From assembly GCA_947498055.1 (NCBI GenBank), contig CANMJA010000002.1:124001-188000 (forward strand): a stretch of DNA of 64,000 nt. The letters are read 5' to 3'. The translations under genes and the position numbers were made by a program. Each line of letters begins with the position of its first letter. Positions within the stretch are counted from its first letter, which is position 1. This DNA is from an uncultured Tenacibaculum sp. Lineage in GTDB: Bacteria > Bacteroidota > Bacteroidia > Flavobacteriales > Flavobacteriaceae. Positions 33,955 through 42,838 of the stretch are shown here, piece after piece. The notes below the pieces were generated by a model. That model saw nothing but the letters and a program-made list of their open reading frames with translations. It was not told where the DNA came from and did not search any database.

Positions 33955-35172
33955 ATGGAAAACACGAATTTAAAACCTGTTATTCGTTTTCCTGAATTTA
34001 CAGAGAATTGGAAAGAAACAAAATTTAAAAATCACTTTGAATTTAAAAACACAAATTCACTTTCAAGAGACAAATTGAATTATGAATCAGGTTGTGTAAA
34101 AAATATTCACTACGGAGACATTCACACAAAATTCAACACTCATTTTGATATTAAAAAGGAAGAATTACCTTTTATTAATGAAGATTTAGACATTAGTAGA
34201 ATTGATAAAGAAAATTATGTTTTAGAAGGTGATTTAGTGATGGCTGATGCTTCCGAAGATTATGCAGATATTGGAAAAACGATTGAAATTACAAACACTA
34301 ACAACGAAAAAATTCTAGCAGGACTGCATACATTCTTAGCTCGTAAAACTGATAAAACTTTGGTTAGTGGTTTTTTCGGACATTTATTAACTAACTATAA
34401 CGTTCGATTAGAATTAATGCGTATTGCTCAAGGAACAAAAGTTTTAGGTTTATCTAAAGGAAGAGTAGAAAAAATAACTCTGGCAATACCAGAACCAACT
34501 GAACAAAAAAAAATAGCAGATTTCTTAACTTCAATTGAAACAAGAATTTCTTCATTAAAAGAAAAAAAAGACACCCTATTAGATTTCAAAAAAGGTGTAA
34601 TGCAAAAAATTTTTAATCAAGAAATTCGCTTTAAAGATGATAATGGAAATGATTTCCCTGATTGGGAAGAGAAGAAATTGGGAGAAGTTTTAGATTACGA
34701 ACAACCAACAAAGTACATTGTAGAATCGATAGAATATGACAATTCATTTGAAACACCTGTATTAACCGCAGGGAAGAGTTTTTTATTAGGGTATACTGAT
34801 GAAACAGAAAATATATTCACAGATGTTCCAGTAATAATCTTTGATGATTTTACAATGGCAAATCAATTTGTAACCTTTCCATTTAAAGTTAAATCTTCAG
34901 CAATGAAGATATTGAAAAATGATGTTAAAAAGGCAAGTATTGTATTTGTATATGCTGCAATGGAGATGATTTACTACCCAAAAGGAGATGAACATAAAAG
35001 GTTTTGGATTTCAGAGTATTCAAAAATTAAAATACCTTTTCCTTCCTTATCTGAACAAACCAAAATCGCTAATTATTTAAATGCTTTAGATACTAAAATT
35101 GAGGGCGTACAACAAAAAATTGAAGCTAGTATAGATTTCAAAAAAGGATTACTTCAAAAAATGTTTGTGTAA
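33955..35172 (+). CDS. hsdS: Type I restriction-modification specificity subunit HsdS
   Basis: A 405-residue specificity subunit with two target-recognition domains (about 1-165 and 225-360) and two conserved helical repeats: PEPTEQKKIADFLTSIE...FKKGVMQKIF and PSLSEQTKIANYLNALD...FKKGLLQKMF. The two halves each read half of a bipartite DNA site; the helical repeats set the spacing. The target sequence cannot be read from the protein. The stop abuts, with one base between, the next start (35174). Confidence 0.97.
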   Translation: MENTNLKPVIRFPEFTENWKETKFKNHFEFKNTNSLSRDKLNYESGCVKNIHYGDIHTKFNTHFDIKKEELPFINEDLDISRIDKENYVLEGDLVMADASEDYADIGKTIEITNTNNEKILAGLHTFLARKTDKTLVSGFFGHLLTNYNVRLELMRIAQGTKVLGLSKGRVEKITLAIPEPTEQKKIADFLTSIETRISSLKEKKDTLLDFKKGVMQKIFNQEIRFKDDNGNDFPDWEEKKLGEVLDYEQPTKYIVESIEYDNSFETPVLTAGKSFLLGYTDETENIFTDVPVIIFDDFTMANQFVTFPFKVKSSAMKILKNDVKKASIVFVYAAMEMIYYPKGDEHKRFWISEYSKIKIPFPSLSEQTKIANYLNALDTKIEGVQQKIEASIDFKKGLLQKMFV

Positions 35173-35173
35173 T

Positions 35174-36202
35174 ATGGAAAGAGTAAAGTTACTATTACAT
35201 CAGCATAAGCACACATATTCTGACTTTGAATATTATCATTTACATATTGAAAAAATTGAAAATAATAAGTCTAAAAACCCTGACATTGCTATAGAATCTT
35301 GCAAGTCATTAATTGAAGGTGTCTCAAAATCTGTACTAAACAGACTTGATATCACATTTGATGAAAAAAAGGAAAGCTCTGGAAAAAATCCAAGGTCTGT
35401 ACAATGGTTTTTCAAAAAATCATTAGAGAAAATTGCCGAGAAATCTGAAGAGTTTGAAGCAAGTTTTGTTGCTTCTTCAGGTCAAATAATTAATATTATT
35501 TCTGAAATAAGAACCAAAAGAGGTGATATTTCTCACGGAAAATCAGTTCCTAAATTAGTGGAGAGTTCACCAGAGTTTGCAGAAATGGTAACTAATATGA
35601 CTGATTTAATCGTTTCTTATACACTAAAGCATTTTTTTCAGATAGATACAACTGATAAAGATAAACTAGATTATTTTCCCAAAGATGAAGAGAATCCAAA
35701 TGAAGATGAAGAAACTATAATCAAGTACAATACTTATTTAGATGAATCTCAACCTGATTTTCCAATTTCAACAACAAGTTATAGTCAGTTACTTTATGAA
35801 AATGACTATGACGAATATGAGACAAGATTTTATGATGAGTTTCTAAAAACATTACAACCTGATGAAGATAGTGATGAAACGGAAAAAGAAGAACCTAAAG
35901 TAATTGTAGAAGTTAGCAATCCAACAATTGAAAATTTAGTAAAAGAGTTTTTTGCCGATGTTTTCTGGACAGATGAAAGAAATGCAGAATTAACAGTATT
36001 TTCAGAAAAAGAAAATTTAAAAGAAGCTGAATTAAAGCAAGTAATAAACTTTTATTTAGACGAAGAAAAAGAACCTTTCCCAGATAGCGTAAAAGAAACA
36101 ATGATTGACAGACCAAGTCTTTTAGAATTTAGGAAAATCAAAAAAGAACTGACTCAAAAAATAATTGAATTTGCAAAATATTTAAATAACGAAACTAAAT
36201 AA
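35174..36202 (+). CDS. HEPN/Abi_C protein with an HsdR-like C-terminal domain
   Basis: A 342-residue protein inside the hsd operon. Residues about 1-160 match the abortive-infection C-terminal (Abi_C) type of HEPN domain: IAIESCKSLIEGVSKSVL, then IRTKRGDISHGKSVPK with Arg116 and His121 in the RxxxxH arrangement of HEPN ribonucleases. An acidic low-complexity linker follows (about 165-245). Residues about 275-338 align without gaps to the HsdR C-terminus (residues about 883-945): 23 of 63 identical by hand count, including RPSL and KI.EF. The ATG at 35174 is preferred to a TTG at 35165 that would overlap hsdS. Its stop overlaps the hsdR ATG by one base. I infer a latent RNase docked on the restriction complex. 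Confidence 0.85.
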   Translation: MERVKLLLHQHKHTYSDFEYYHLHIEKIENNKSKNPDIAIESCKSLIEGVSKSVLNRLDITFDEKKESSGKNPRSVQWFFKKSLEKIAEKSEEFEASFVASSGQIINIISEIRTKRGDISHGKSVPKLVESSPEFAEMVTNMTDLIVSYTLKHFFQIDTTDKDKLDYFPKDEENPNEDEETIIKYNTYLDESQPDFPISTTSYSQLLYENDYDEYETRFYDEFLKTLQPDEDSDETEKEEPKVIVEVSNPTIENLVKEFFADVFWTDERNAELTVFSEKENLKEAELKQVINFYLDEEKEPFPDSVKETMIDRPSLLEFRKIKKELTQKIIEFAKYLNNETK

Positions 36203-39060
36203 TGACCTCACAACCAGAACAATTATTAGAAAACAATTTGGTGAGCCAGTTAGTAAAATTGGGTTATGAAAAAGTGGTTATAAAAGATGAAGCAGATTTA
36301 TTAATCAATCTAAAATCACAGTTAGAAAAACACAATAAAATTACGCTATCTGATAATGATTTTAAGCAAGTTTTAAATTACATAAATAAAGGTTCCATAT
36401 TTCAAAGAGCCAAAATACTACGTGATAGAGTTTCGTTTACCAACGATAAAGGAGAGAACAAAACCATAGAACTCATCAACCAAGTACATTGGTGTAAAAA
36501 TGAGTTTCAAGTTACGCAACAAGTAACTATGGAAGGCAAATACAAAAACCGTTATGATGTTACCATTCTAATAAACGGTTTGCCTTTAGTACAAATAGAA
36601 TTAAAACGCAGAGGGCTAGAACTTAAAGAAGCTTTTAATCAAATAAACCGATATGAGCGTCATAGTTTTGGAGCAGGAGCTGGTTTGTTTCAATTTGTAC
36701 AAATATTTGTAATTAGCAATGGTGTAAACACAAAATATTATGCTAACAGCCCAATAAAAGCACGTAGTTTTAAACAAACTTTTTATTGGAGCAATACGTC
36801 TAACAAACTCGTTACTCAACTTTCAAAATTCACAGACATATTTTTAGAGCCTTGTCATATCTCTAAAATGATTACTAGATATGTGGTACTAAACGAATCC
36901 GCGAAAATCTTAATGGTACTTCGTCCTTATCAATATTTTGCAGTAGAAGCAATAATTGACAGAGTAAAAGAAACTAGAAAAAACGGATTTATTTGGCACA
37001 CTACAGGTTCAGGTAAAACCTTAACCAGTTTTAAAGCAAGTCAAATTTTGACACATATGCCTAAAGTGCATAAGGTAATTTTTGTAGTAGATAGAAAAGA
37101 TTTGGATTATCAGACTACCAAAGAGTTTAATAGTTTTAGTAAAGGTAGTATTGATGGCACAAATAACACCAAAGCCTTGGTGCAACAATTGGCTGGAGAT
37201 CATAAATTAATTGTAACCACCATTCAAAAACTAAATACTGCAATAAGTAAAGCAAAGTATTTAAACCAAATGTCGGTTTTAAAAGACAAACGAGTAGTTT
37301 TTATATTTGACGAATGCCACAGAAGTCAATTTGGAAAAACTCACGAAGACATTAAAAGCTTTTTTGAAAAAAGCCAAATGTTTGGTTTTACAGGAACACC
37401 AATTTTTGAAGATAATGCAGGAACAAACGAATTTGGTAAACGAACAACTGCAATGTTGTTTGGTGGTGAAAAAGCGTTACACAAGTATGTAATTACAGAT
37501 GCTATACGAGATGAAAATGTTCTAAAATTCTCTATTGAATACATTAATACGTTCAAGAAAAAAGAGCACATTTTAGATATTGATGTTGAAGCCATAGACG
37601 AAAAGGAAGTAATGGAAGCACCAGAGCGTTTAGATGCTATTACTGAATATATAATCGCCAACCATAACAGGAAAACACACAGTAAAGAGTTTACTGCAAT
37701 TATGTGTGTAAGCAATGTGGAAACACTTATTAAATATTACCAGTTATTCAAGTCGAAAGAACATAATTTAAAAGTAGCTACTATCTTTTCTTATCAAGCA
37801 AATGAAGAAGATAAAGATGCTTTAGGTTTCACAACTTCTGAATTTGATGAAGTAGATTTAAACGTAGTTGCAGAACCAAAGCCAAAGTATAATTCTAAGC
37901 ATACAAGAGAACATTTGGATAGTTTTATTGCCGATTACAACAAAACATTTGGTACAAACTATTCTACTAAAGACACTCAAAGTTATTATAATTATTACAA
38001 CGATATTGCCAAAAGAGTAAAGCATAAACAAGTTGATATTTTATTGGTTGTAAATATGTTTTTGACAGGTTTTGACAGTAAAACATTAAACACCATTTAT
38101 GTAGATAAAAACTTAAAATATCACGGTTTAATTCAAGCCTATTCAAGAACCAATAGAATTTTAAATGAAGTAAAATCGCAAGGAAATGTGGTTTGTTTTA
38201 GAAATTTAAAACAACATACAGATGATGCCATTACTTTGTTCTCAAACATTGAATCTAAAGATGAAATAATAATCAAGCCTTATGAAGATTACGTAAAAAA
38301 GATGAATGATGCTTTTATACAATTACTTCAAATTACACCAACTGTAGATAGCGTACACGAATTAAAGGACGAAGAAGATGAACTAGCCTTTGCTAAAGCA
38401 TTTAGAGAGTTAATGCGAACGTTAAATGTTTTAAAGACTTTTACCGAATTTACTTTTGATGATATAAGTATAAACGAACAAACTTTTGAAGATTACAAAA
38501 CCCAATATTTAGATTTAAGAGATAAGGTAAAAAGAGAAAATGCAAAAGAAAAAGTTTCCATTCTAAACGATATTGATTTTGAATTAGAGTTAATTCATAG
38601 AGACGAAATAAATGTCACCTATATTTTAAAATTACTAGCAAATCTTAAAAATTCTGTATCTGTAGACGAGAAAGAAAAACAGCTAAAAAACATTATGGAT
38701 ATTGTAGCTGGAGACACACAATTAAGAAGTAAACGTGAGTTAATAGAAAAGTTTATTAATGAGCATTTACCAATAATTGAAGATTCAGAAGATATTCCAG
38801 ACGAGTTTGTTCAGTTTATGACAGCTGAAAAATTACAAGCTATAAAGTCATTAAGCAAAGAAGAAGGGTTAGACTCTGATAAACTGGAAAAAGTGATTGG
38901 TGATTATATGTTTACGGAGAAAATTCCTTTACGTGATGATATTATTGGAACAATGAATACTCGTCCAAGTCTGAAAGAAAGAAAAACCAAAGCGGAACGA
39001 ATTACGAATAAAATATTGGAATTTGTGGAAATATTTATTAGCGGAATTATGACGGATTAG
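36202..39060 (+). CDS. hsdR: Type I restriction-modification endonuclease/translocase subunit HsdR
   Basis: A 952-residue motor-nuclease. The PD-(D/E)xK nuclease core is seen at IELKRRGLELKEAFNQINRYERH (ELK about 132-134 plus QxxxY); the SF2 motor has TTGSGKTLTSF (about 266-276) and DECHRSQFGKTH (DECH about 370-373), then motifs TGTPIF and the late-motor QAYSRTNR. The C-terminal about 90 residues (EEGLDSDKLEKVIG, RPSLKERK, KILEFVE) are the EcoR124I-type docking domain. With HsdMS it translocates and cuts unmodified DNA. All subunits are intact, so the system should be active. Confidence 0.97.
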   Translation: MTSQPEQLLENNLVSQLVKLGYEKVVIKDEADLLINLKSQLEKHNKITLSDNDFKQVLNYINKGSIFQRAKILRDRVSFTNDKGENKTIELINQVHWCKNEFQVTQQVTMEGKYKNRYDVTILINGLPLVQIELKRRGLELKEAFNQINRYERHSFGAGAGLFQFVQIFVISNGVNTKYYANSPIKARSFKQTFYWSNTSNKLVTQLSKFTDIFLEPCHISKMITRYVVLNESAKILMVLRPYQYFAVEAIIDRVKETRKNGFIWHTTGSGKTLTSFKASQILTHMPKVHKVIFVVDRKDLDYQTTKEFNSFSKGSIDGTNNTKALVQQLAGDHKLIVTTIQKLNTAISKAKYLNQMSVLKDKRVVFIFDECHRSQFGKTHEDIKSFFEKSQMFGFTGTPIFEDNAGTNEFGKRTTAMLFGGEKALHKYVITDAIRDENVLKFSIEYINTFKKKEHILDIDVEAIDEKEVMEAPERLDAITEYIIANHNRKTHSKEFTAIMCVSNVETLIKYYQLFKSKEHNLKVATIFSYQANEEDKDALGFTTSEFDEVDLNVVAEPKPKYNSKHTREHLDSFIADYNKTFGTNYSTKDTQSYYNYYNDIAKRVKHKQVDILLVVNMFLTGFDSKTLNTIYVDKNLKYHGLIQAYSRTNRILNEVKSQGNVVCFRNLKQHTDDAITLFSNIESKDEIIIKPYEDYVKKMNDAFIQLLQITPTVDSVHELKDEEDELAFAKAFRELMRTLNVLKTFTEFTFDDISINEQTFEDYKTQYLDLRDKVKRENAKEKVSILNDIDFELELIHRDEINVTYILKLLANLKNSVSVDEKEKQLKNIMDIVAGDTQLRSKRELIEKFINEHLPIIEDSEDIPDEFVQFMTAEKLQAIKSLSKEEGLDSDKLEKVIGDYMFTEKIPLRDDIIGTMNTRPSLKERKTKAERITNKILEFVEIFISGIMTD

Positions 39061-39606
39061 CCAAGGCAAGCTCAAATACATTTAAGTTTTGTTTGTACTT
39101 CATATTAATTTAAAAGTATGTAATTACTGGTTTGGTTTTTATTACTTGATTTCACTACTCATAAAATTCAATATAATATCAAAATCTTCAAGAAGAAAGT
39201 TCGATACTTCTTCCGTTGGGCTCACAAAAAACCCTTTAAATCACTGATTTTTAGGGGTTTTTATTTTTTAGGAGTGAAAAGGGTAAAAAATTTCAAGTAT
39301 AAACGGTCGATTATAAAAAATAATTTTATTTCCAAAGAAAGGAAAATCTAACAAAAAATTAAACTGTTCTTTCTTTTCATTTAAGAGCATTAATTAATGA
39401 TTAATTTTCTAAATGAATTTGCTTGAAATAAAAATGTTTTGATGTTTATCCTAAATAATGGTATTTCTGTTTCAGAAAAAATATCTTTTTTTATAGGTTG
39501 TTAGAAGTGGTAAAATTGTTTTTTTACTGAAACTACAGAAAACAACTTTAATTACACATCTTTTAAAACAGCTTTTTTCTTAATATTAGAAAAAATAAAA
39601 TTAAAG
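39061..39606. other. Non-coding stretch at the right edge of the island
   Basis: No gene seen. It contains an AGAAG..CTTCT hairpin around a TTCGATA loop at 39190-39212, followed by CCGTTGGGCTCAC, which together resemble the T-arm and 3' end of a tRNA without its 5' half, then the terminator-like hairpin at 39226-39263. The rest is AT-rich with no clear promoter until the gene at 39607. Confidence 0.4.
39226..39263 (+). terminator. Terminator-like hairpin downstream of the tRNA-like fragment
   Basis: AAAACCCTTTAAATCA and TGATTTTTAGGGGTTTTT pair imperfectly and end in a T-run. It would also stop transcripts of the defence operon. Confidence 0.6.
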
Positions 39607-41307
39607 ATGAAGCAAAATAAACAAAAACTAAAGACTTATTTTGAAACAGGAGATAAACCAACAGAAAAACAATATGGAGATTTAATTGATAGTTATGTGG
39701 ATAGCAAACAACCAAAAGGCGATCCTAATAGAAGGTTTGTTATCGATGCCAATGGTGAAGTAATAGTAACTTCTGAACGAAGAATACCAGAATACACTTT
39801 TTCTGAAATTACAAATAATACGTTTTCTTTATTAAAAGATGGAGTAGCAATTAAAGAAATAGATTTAACAAATTATATAGATGACACTAATTTGTCTCGA
39901 TTAATTTCTGGTAGTGTTGGTGCTAATGGAATGGCTACTTTTACTAGAGATGATGATTCAACTTTTGAAGTAGATTTTAATAATTTCCTTGATACTATTG
40001 AAGGTAAAATTCCTGAATATACATTTTCAGAAATTACAGGAAATAAGCTAGCATTATTAAAAGATGGGGTAGTAGTTAAAGAAATAGATTTGTCAATTTA
40101 TTTGGATGACACTAATTTAGCTAGATTAGTTTCAGGTAGTGTTGATGCCAATGGAATAGCCACTTTTACAAGAGATGATGATACAACATTTACAATTAAT
40201 TTTAGCGATTTAATTAGCCCTCAAGTTCAAGCAGATTGGAGTGAAACAGATAATAGTAAACTAAGCTATATTGAAAATAAACCTACCAATTTATCTGATT
40301 TTAGTAATGACACAAATTTTATTACCCAAAATAACGTGCCATCTATACTATCTAATAGTAACACTATAACAATAGGTCAGAATATAGATAATGATTATAT
40401 ATTAACAGATGGTAATAATTTACAAACTGTAGCAGATAGAGGAAGTGTTATATTAGATAGAAATATTTTTCTAAATGTCTCTGATACTAATGGAATAGAT
40501 GCTAGATATACTAATGTAGGTTTCTTTTGGTCTGGCAAAGGCACTTCTAATAATTTTAATGGTATGATTGGAGCTACTGGTTTTAATCTTAATGGGAAAC
40601 TATTAACAAAAAAAGATGAAAACTCTATTACTATTTATTTTCCTGAAAATGATTATGGAACTGATTTCACAAAAAATGAAATAGCTTTAAAAGGGGATAT
40701 ACCAAAGATACAAGCGGGTACTAATATAACTATTGATAATACAAACCCTAGAGAACCTATAATTAATTCATTAGGCGGTGGAAGTAACCCTACAGATTTG
40801 TCATACAAACTAGATACAGATAAAGGTACTATAGTTTCTAGCAATGGTACAGATGTAATTATACCAGTAGCTGATAAAACAAATGCTGGTTTAATGAAAG
40901 CAGATTTTTATGAGGAAGGAAATTTCACACCTGTTTTGGCATCTAACGGAGATGCTTCTTGTTATACTTCCAATAGTGTTTTTGGTCAATACACTAGATT
41001 AGGTAATAAAGTAACAGTACATATACTAATTTCAAATAATTCGACAAAAAAAAGCCCTAACGGAGATTTAGAAATATTAAATATGCCTTTTGATAGTGTG
41101 TTTGGAGTCTCATTTAATTTAGGGCAATTTACAGGAACATCAATAGCCAAGAACGACATACCTTTCATAAGACCAACAATAGTAATAAATAAGATAGTGT
41201 TTAAAAAGATAGATGATTCGGTAAATTTGAATAGCGTTAATATTAATGGTATTAAATCTACAATATTGATAACAGGAACATACAAAACCAATATTCATAC
41301 ACCATAA
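39607..41307 (+). CDS. Phage-tail-like repeat protein (566 aa)
   Basis: A 566-residue protein without a signal peptide. The N-terminus (KLKTYFETGDKPTEKQYGDLID) is typical of tail-fibre-like proteins in Bacteroidota prophages. Two 75-residue repeats follow (PEYTFSEIT.N..., LLKDGV..KEIDL, GS..ANG.ATFTRDDD; about residues 60-210), then QADWSETDNSKLSYIENKPTN, a common phage-fibre connector, and a C-terminus with NFTPVLAS and YTRLGNKVTVHI, the GxYTRxGN pattern of tail fibre tips. It stands alone next to the island, with no tail genes around it, so its carrier structure is unknown. Confidence 0.7.
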   Translation: MKQNKQKLKTYFETGDKPTEKQYGDLIDSYVDSKQPKGDPNRRFVIDANGEVIVTSERRIPEYTFSEITNNTFSLLKDGVAIKEIDLTNYIDDTNLSRLISGSVGANGMATFTRDDDSTFEVDFNNFLDTIEGKIPEYTFSEITGNKLALLKDGVVVKEIDLSIYLDDTNLARLVSGSVDANGIATFTRDDDTTFTINFSDLISPQVQADWSETDNSKLSYIENKPTNLSDFSNDTNFITQNNVPSILSNSNTITIGQNIDNDYILTDGNNLQTVADRGSVILDRNIFLNVSDTNGIDARYTNVGFFWSGKGTSNNFNGMIGATGFNLNGKLLTKKDENSITIYFPENDYGTDFTKNEIALKGDIPKIQAGTNITIDNTNPREPIINSLGGGSNPTDLSYKLDTDKGTIVSSNGTDVIIPVADKTNAGLMKADFYEEGNFTPVLASNGDASCYTSNSVFGQYTRLGNKVTVHILISNNSTKKSPNGDLEILNMPFDSVFGVSFNLGQFTGTSIAKNDIPFIRPTIVINKIVFKKIDDSVNLNSVNINGIKSTILITGTYKTNIHTP

Positions 41308-41340
41308 TTATAAAAAAATATTTACTTAAAACATGAATTT

Positions 41341-42705
41341 TTATTGAATTGATTTTTTCAGTTTCGTAAAATACTCATTAGCAGCCTTTTTTACTTTAGG
41401 TGCTAAAATTAAAGTTGAAATTACAGTGGGTATTGCCATTAATGCGTACCCACTATCTATTAAATTAATAACAAATTCTAATTTTATAACTGAGGCTATT
41501 ACTATCGTTGTAATATAAATGTAGTTGTAATTTTTCCCAATTTTATTATTGGTTAAAAAACTTAAACAAGAGTATCCATAAAATGAATAGGTGAATAACG
41601 TAGAAAAAGCAAAAATTAAAACACAGATGGTTAAAACAATTTTCCCTAAACCATAAGGTAAAACAGAATCAAAAGCAGTTAAGGTTAATGAAATTCCATT
41701 ACCATCAAAGTTTTTCCAAATACCTGAAGCTAAAATAGCTAAAGCAGTTAATGTGCATACTAATAGTGTGTCAATAGCTGGTCCTAGCATTGCTACTAAA
41801 CCTTCTCTAATAGGTTCTTTTGTTTTTGCAGCTCCGTGCATTATAGGAGCAGTACCAATACCTGCTTCGTTAGAAAAGGCAGCTCTTTTAACACCTATAA
41901 TAATTAAACTTCCTAAAGCACCTCCTAAAACAGACTTGCCTGAAAATGCATCTGTAAAAATTAATGAAAAGATAGAAGGAATATTTTCAATTTTTAAAAT
42001 TAAAATAGCTAATACAGTTACTAAATAGATAACTACCATTACAGGTACCAATTTACCTGCTACTTTTCCAATACGTTTAATACCTCCAAAAATCACTAAA
42101 GAAGTAATAATTGCTATCGTAATTCCTAATAATAATTTAGCTACAAAAAGATTACTTTCTTTTACTTGAAAAACATCTACTAAAGTCTGTGTAAGTTGAT
42201 TTGCTTGAAATGCAGGTAATGTACCTATTAAACCCGCAATTGAAAAAAATATGGCTAGAGGTTTCCATTTTTTGCCTAAGCCTTCTGTTATAACATACAT
42301 GGGGCCTCCTTTTGTATTTCCTTCTTCATCCTTGCCTCTGTACATAACCGATAAAGTACAAGTGAAAAATTTGGTAGCCATACCTACAAAAGCACTAATC
42401 CACATCCAAAAAATAGCTCCTGGTCCACCAGTTGCAATAGCAATGGCAACACCACTGATGTTTCCCATACCTACAGTTGCTGCAATAGCAGAAGAAAGCG
42501 CTTCGTAATGTGATAAATCTCCAGGAGAATTGTGTTTGTCGTATTTTCCTCTAAGAATAGCAATACCATGTCCTAAGTAACGAAAAGGAACTAATCCAGA
42601 ATATATAAAAAGGAATAACCCCCCTCCAATAAGAAGTATTAGTAAAGGAATTCCCCATACCCAAGAAGAAAACTCAGAAACTAAACTTTGAAGACTTAAA
42701 AACAT
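41341..42705 (-). CDS. Alanine/glycine:cation symporter (AGCS family)
   Basis: A 454-residue transporter with about 11 transmembrane helices. Family motifs present: GATVGMGNISGVAIAIATGGPGAIFWMW near the N-terminus, KGGPMYVITEGLGKKWK and RAAFSNEAGIGTAPIMHGAAKT, the last being the signature around the substrate site. It imports alanine or glycine with Na+ (or H+). It is transcribed leftward and is convergent with the phage-like gene at 39607. It fits the nitrogen-related genes further right, but no operon link exists. Confidence 0.95.
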   Translation of the reverse strand: MFLSLQSLVSEFSSWVWGIPLLILLIGGGLFLFIYSGLVPFRYLGHGIAILRGKYDKHNSPGDLSHYEALSSAIAATVGMGNISGVAIAIATGGPGAIFWMWISAFVGMATKFFTCTLSVMYRGKDEEGNTKGGPMYVITEGLGKKWKPLAIFFSIAGLIGTLPAFQANQLTQTLVDVFQVKESNLFVAKLLLGITIAIITSLVIFGGIKRIGKVAGKLVPVMVVIYLVTVLAILILKIENIPSIFSLIFTDAFSGKSVLGGALGSLIIIGVKRAAFSNEAGIGTAPIMHGAAKTKEPIREGLVAMLGPAIDTLLVCTLTALAILASGIWKNFDGNGISLTLTAFDSVLPYGLGKIVLTICVLIFAFSTLFTYSFYGYSCLSFLTNNKIGKNYNYIYITTIVIASVIKLEFVINLIDSGYALMAIPTVISTLILAPKVKKAANEYFTKLKKSIQ

Positions 42706-42838
42706 GTTTTTTTTAATGGTAAAGTTATCACAAATTATGTTGTTGACTTATAATACATGAGTAAAAAAAATTAATTTGCACAATATTGTAAGTTTATACT
42801 AAAAATTAGACATACTTAAAATCCAAAATAGAGATATA

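Larger units (their letters stand above)
25595..39265. mobile_element. Integrative mobilisable island carrying a defence operon
   Basis: Inferred limits: the left end is the 3' end of tRNA-Arg, where the serine recombinase gene reads into the tRNA. The right end is unclear; a tRNA-3'-end-like fragment plus terminator at 39190-39263 is the best candidate, just after hsdR. Contents in order are a serine recombinase, a small unknown protein, an inverted-repeat-rich non-coding region, a broken relaxase, a RadC-like protein, and an AbiEi/AbiEii - type I restriction operon. I find no exact copy of the tRNA 3' end at the right side, so the attR is unproven or decayed. Confidence 0.7.

Noticed and set aside
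32365..39060. Phase-variable hsdS inversion system
   Set aside because: Only one hsdS is present, with no inverted partial hsdS copy or invertase near it.
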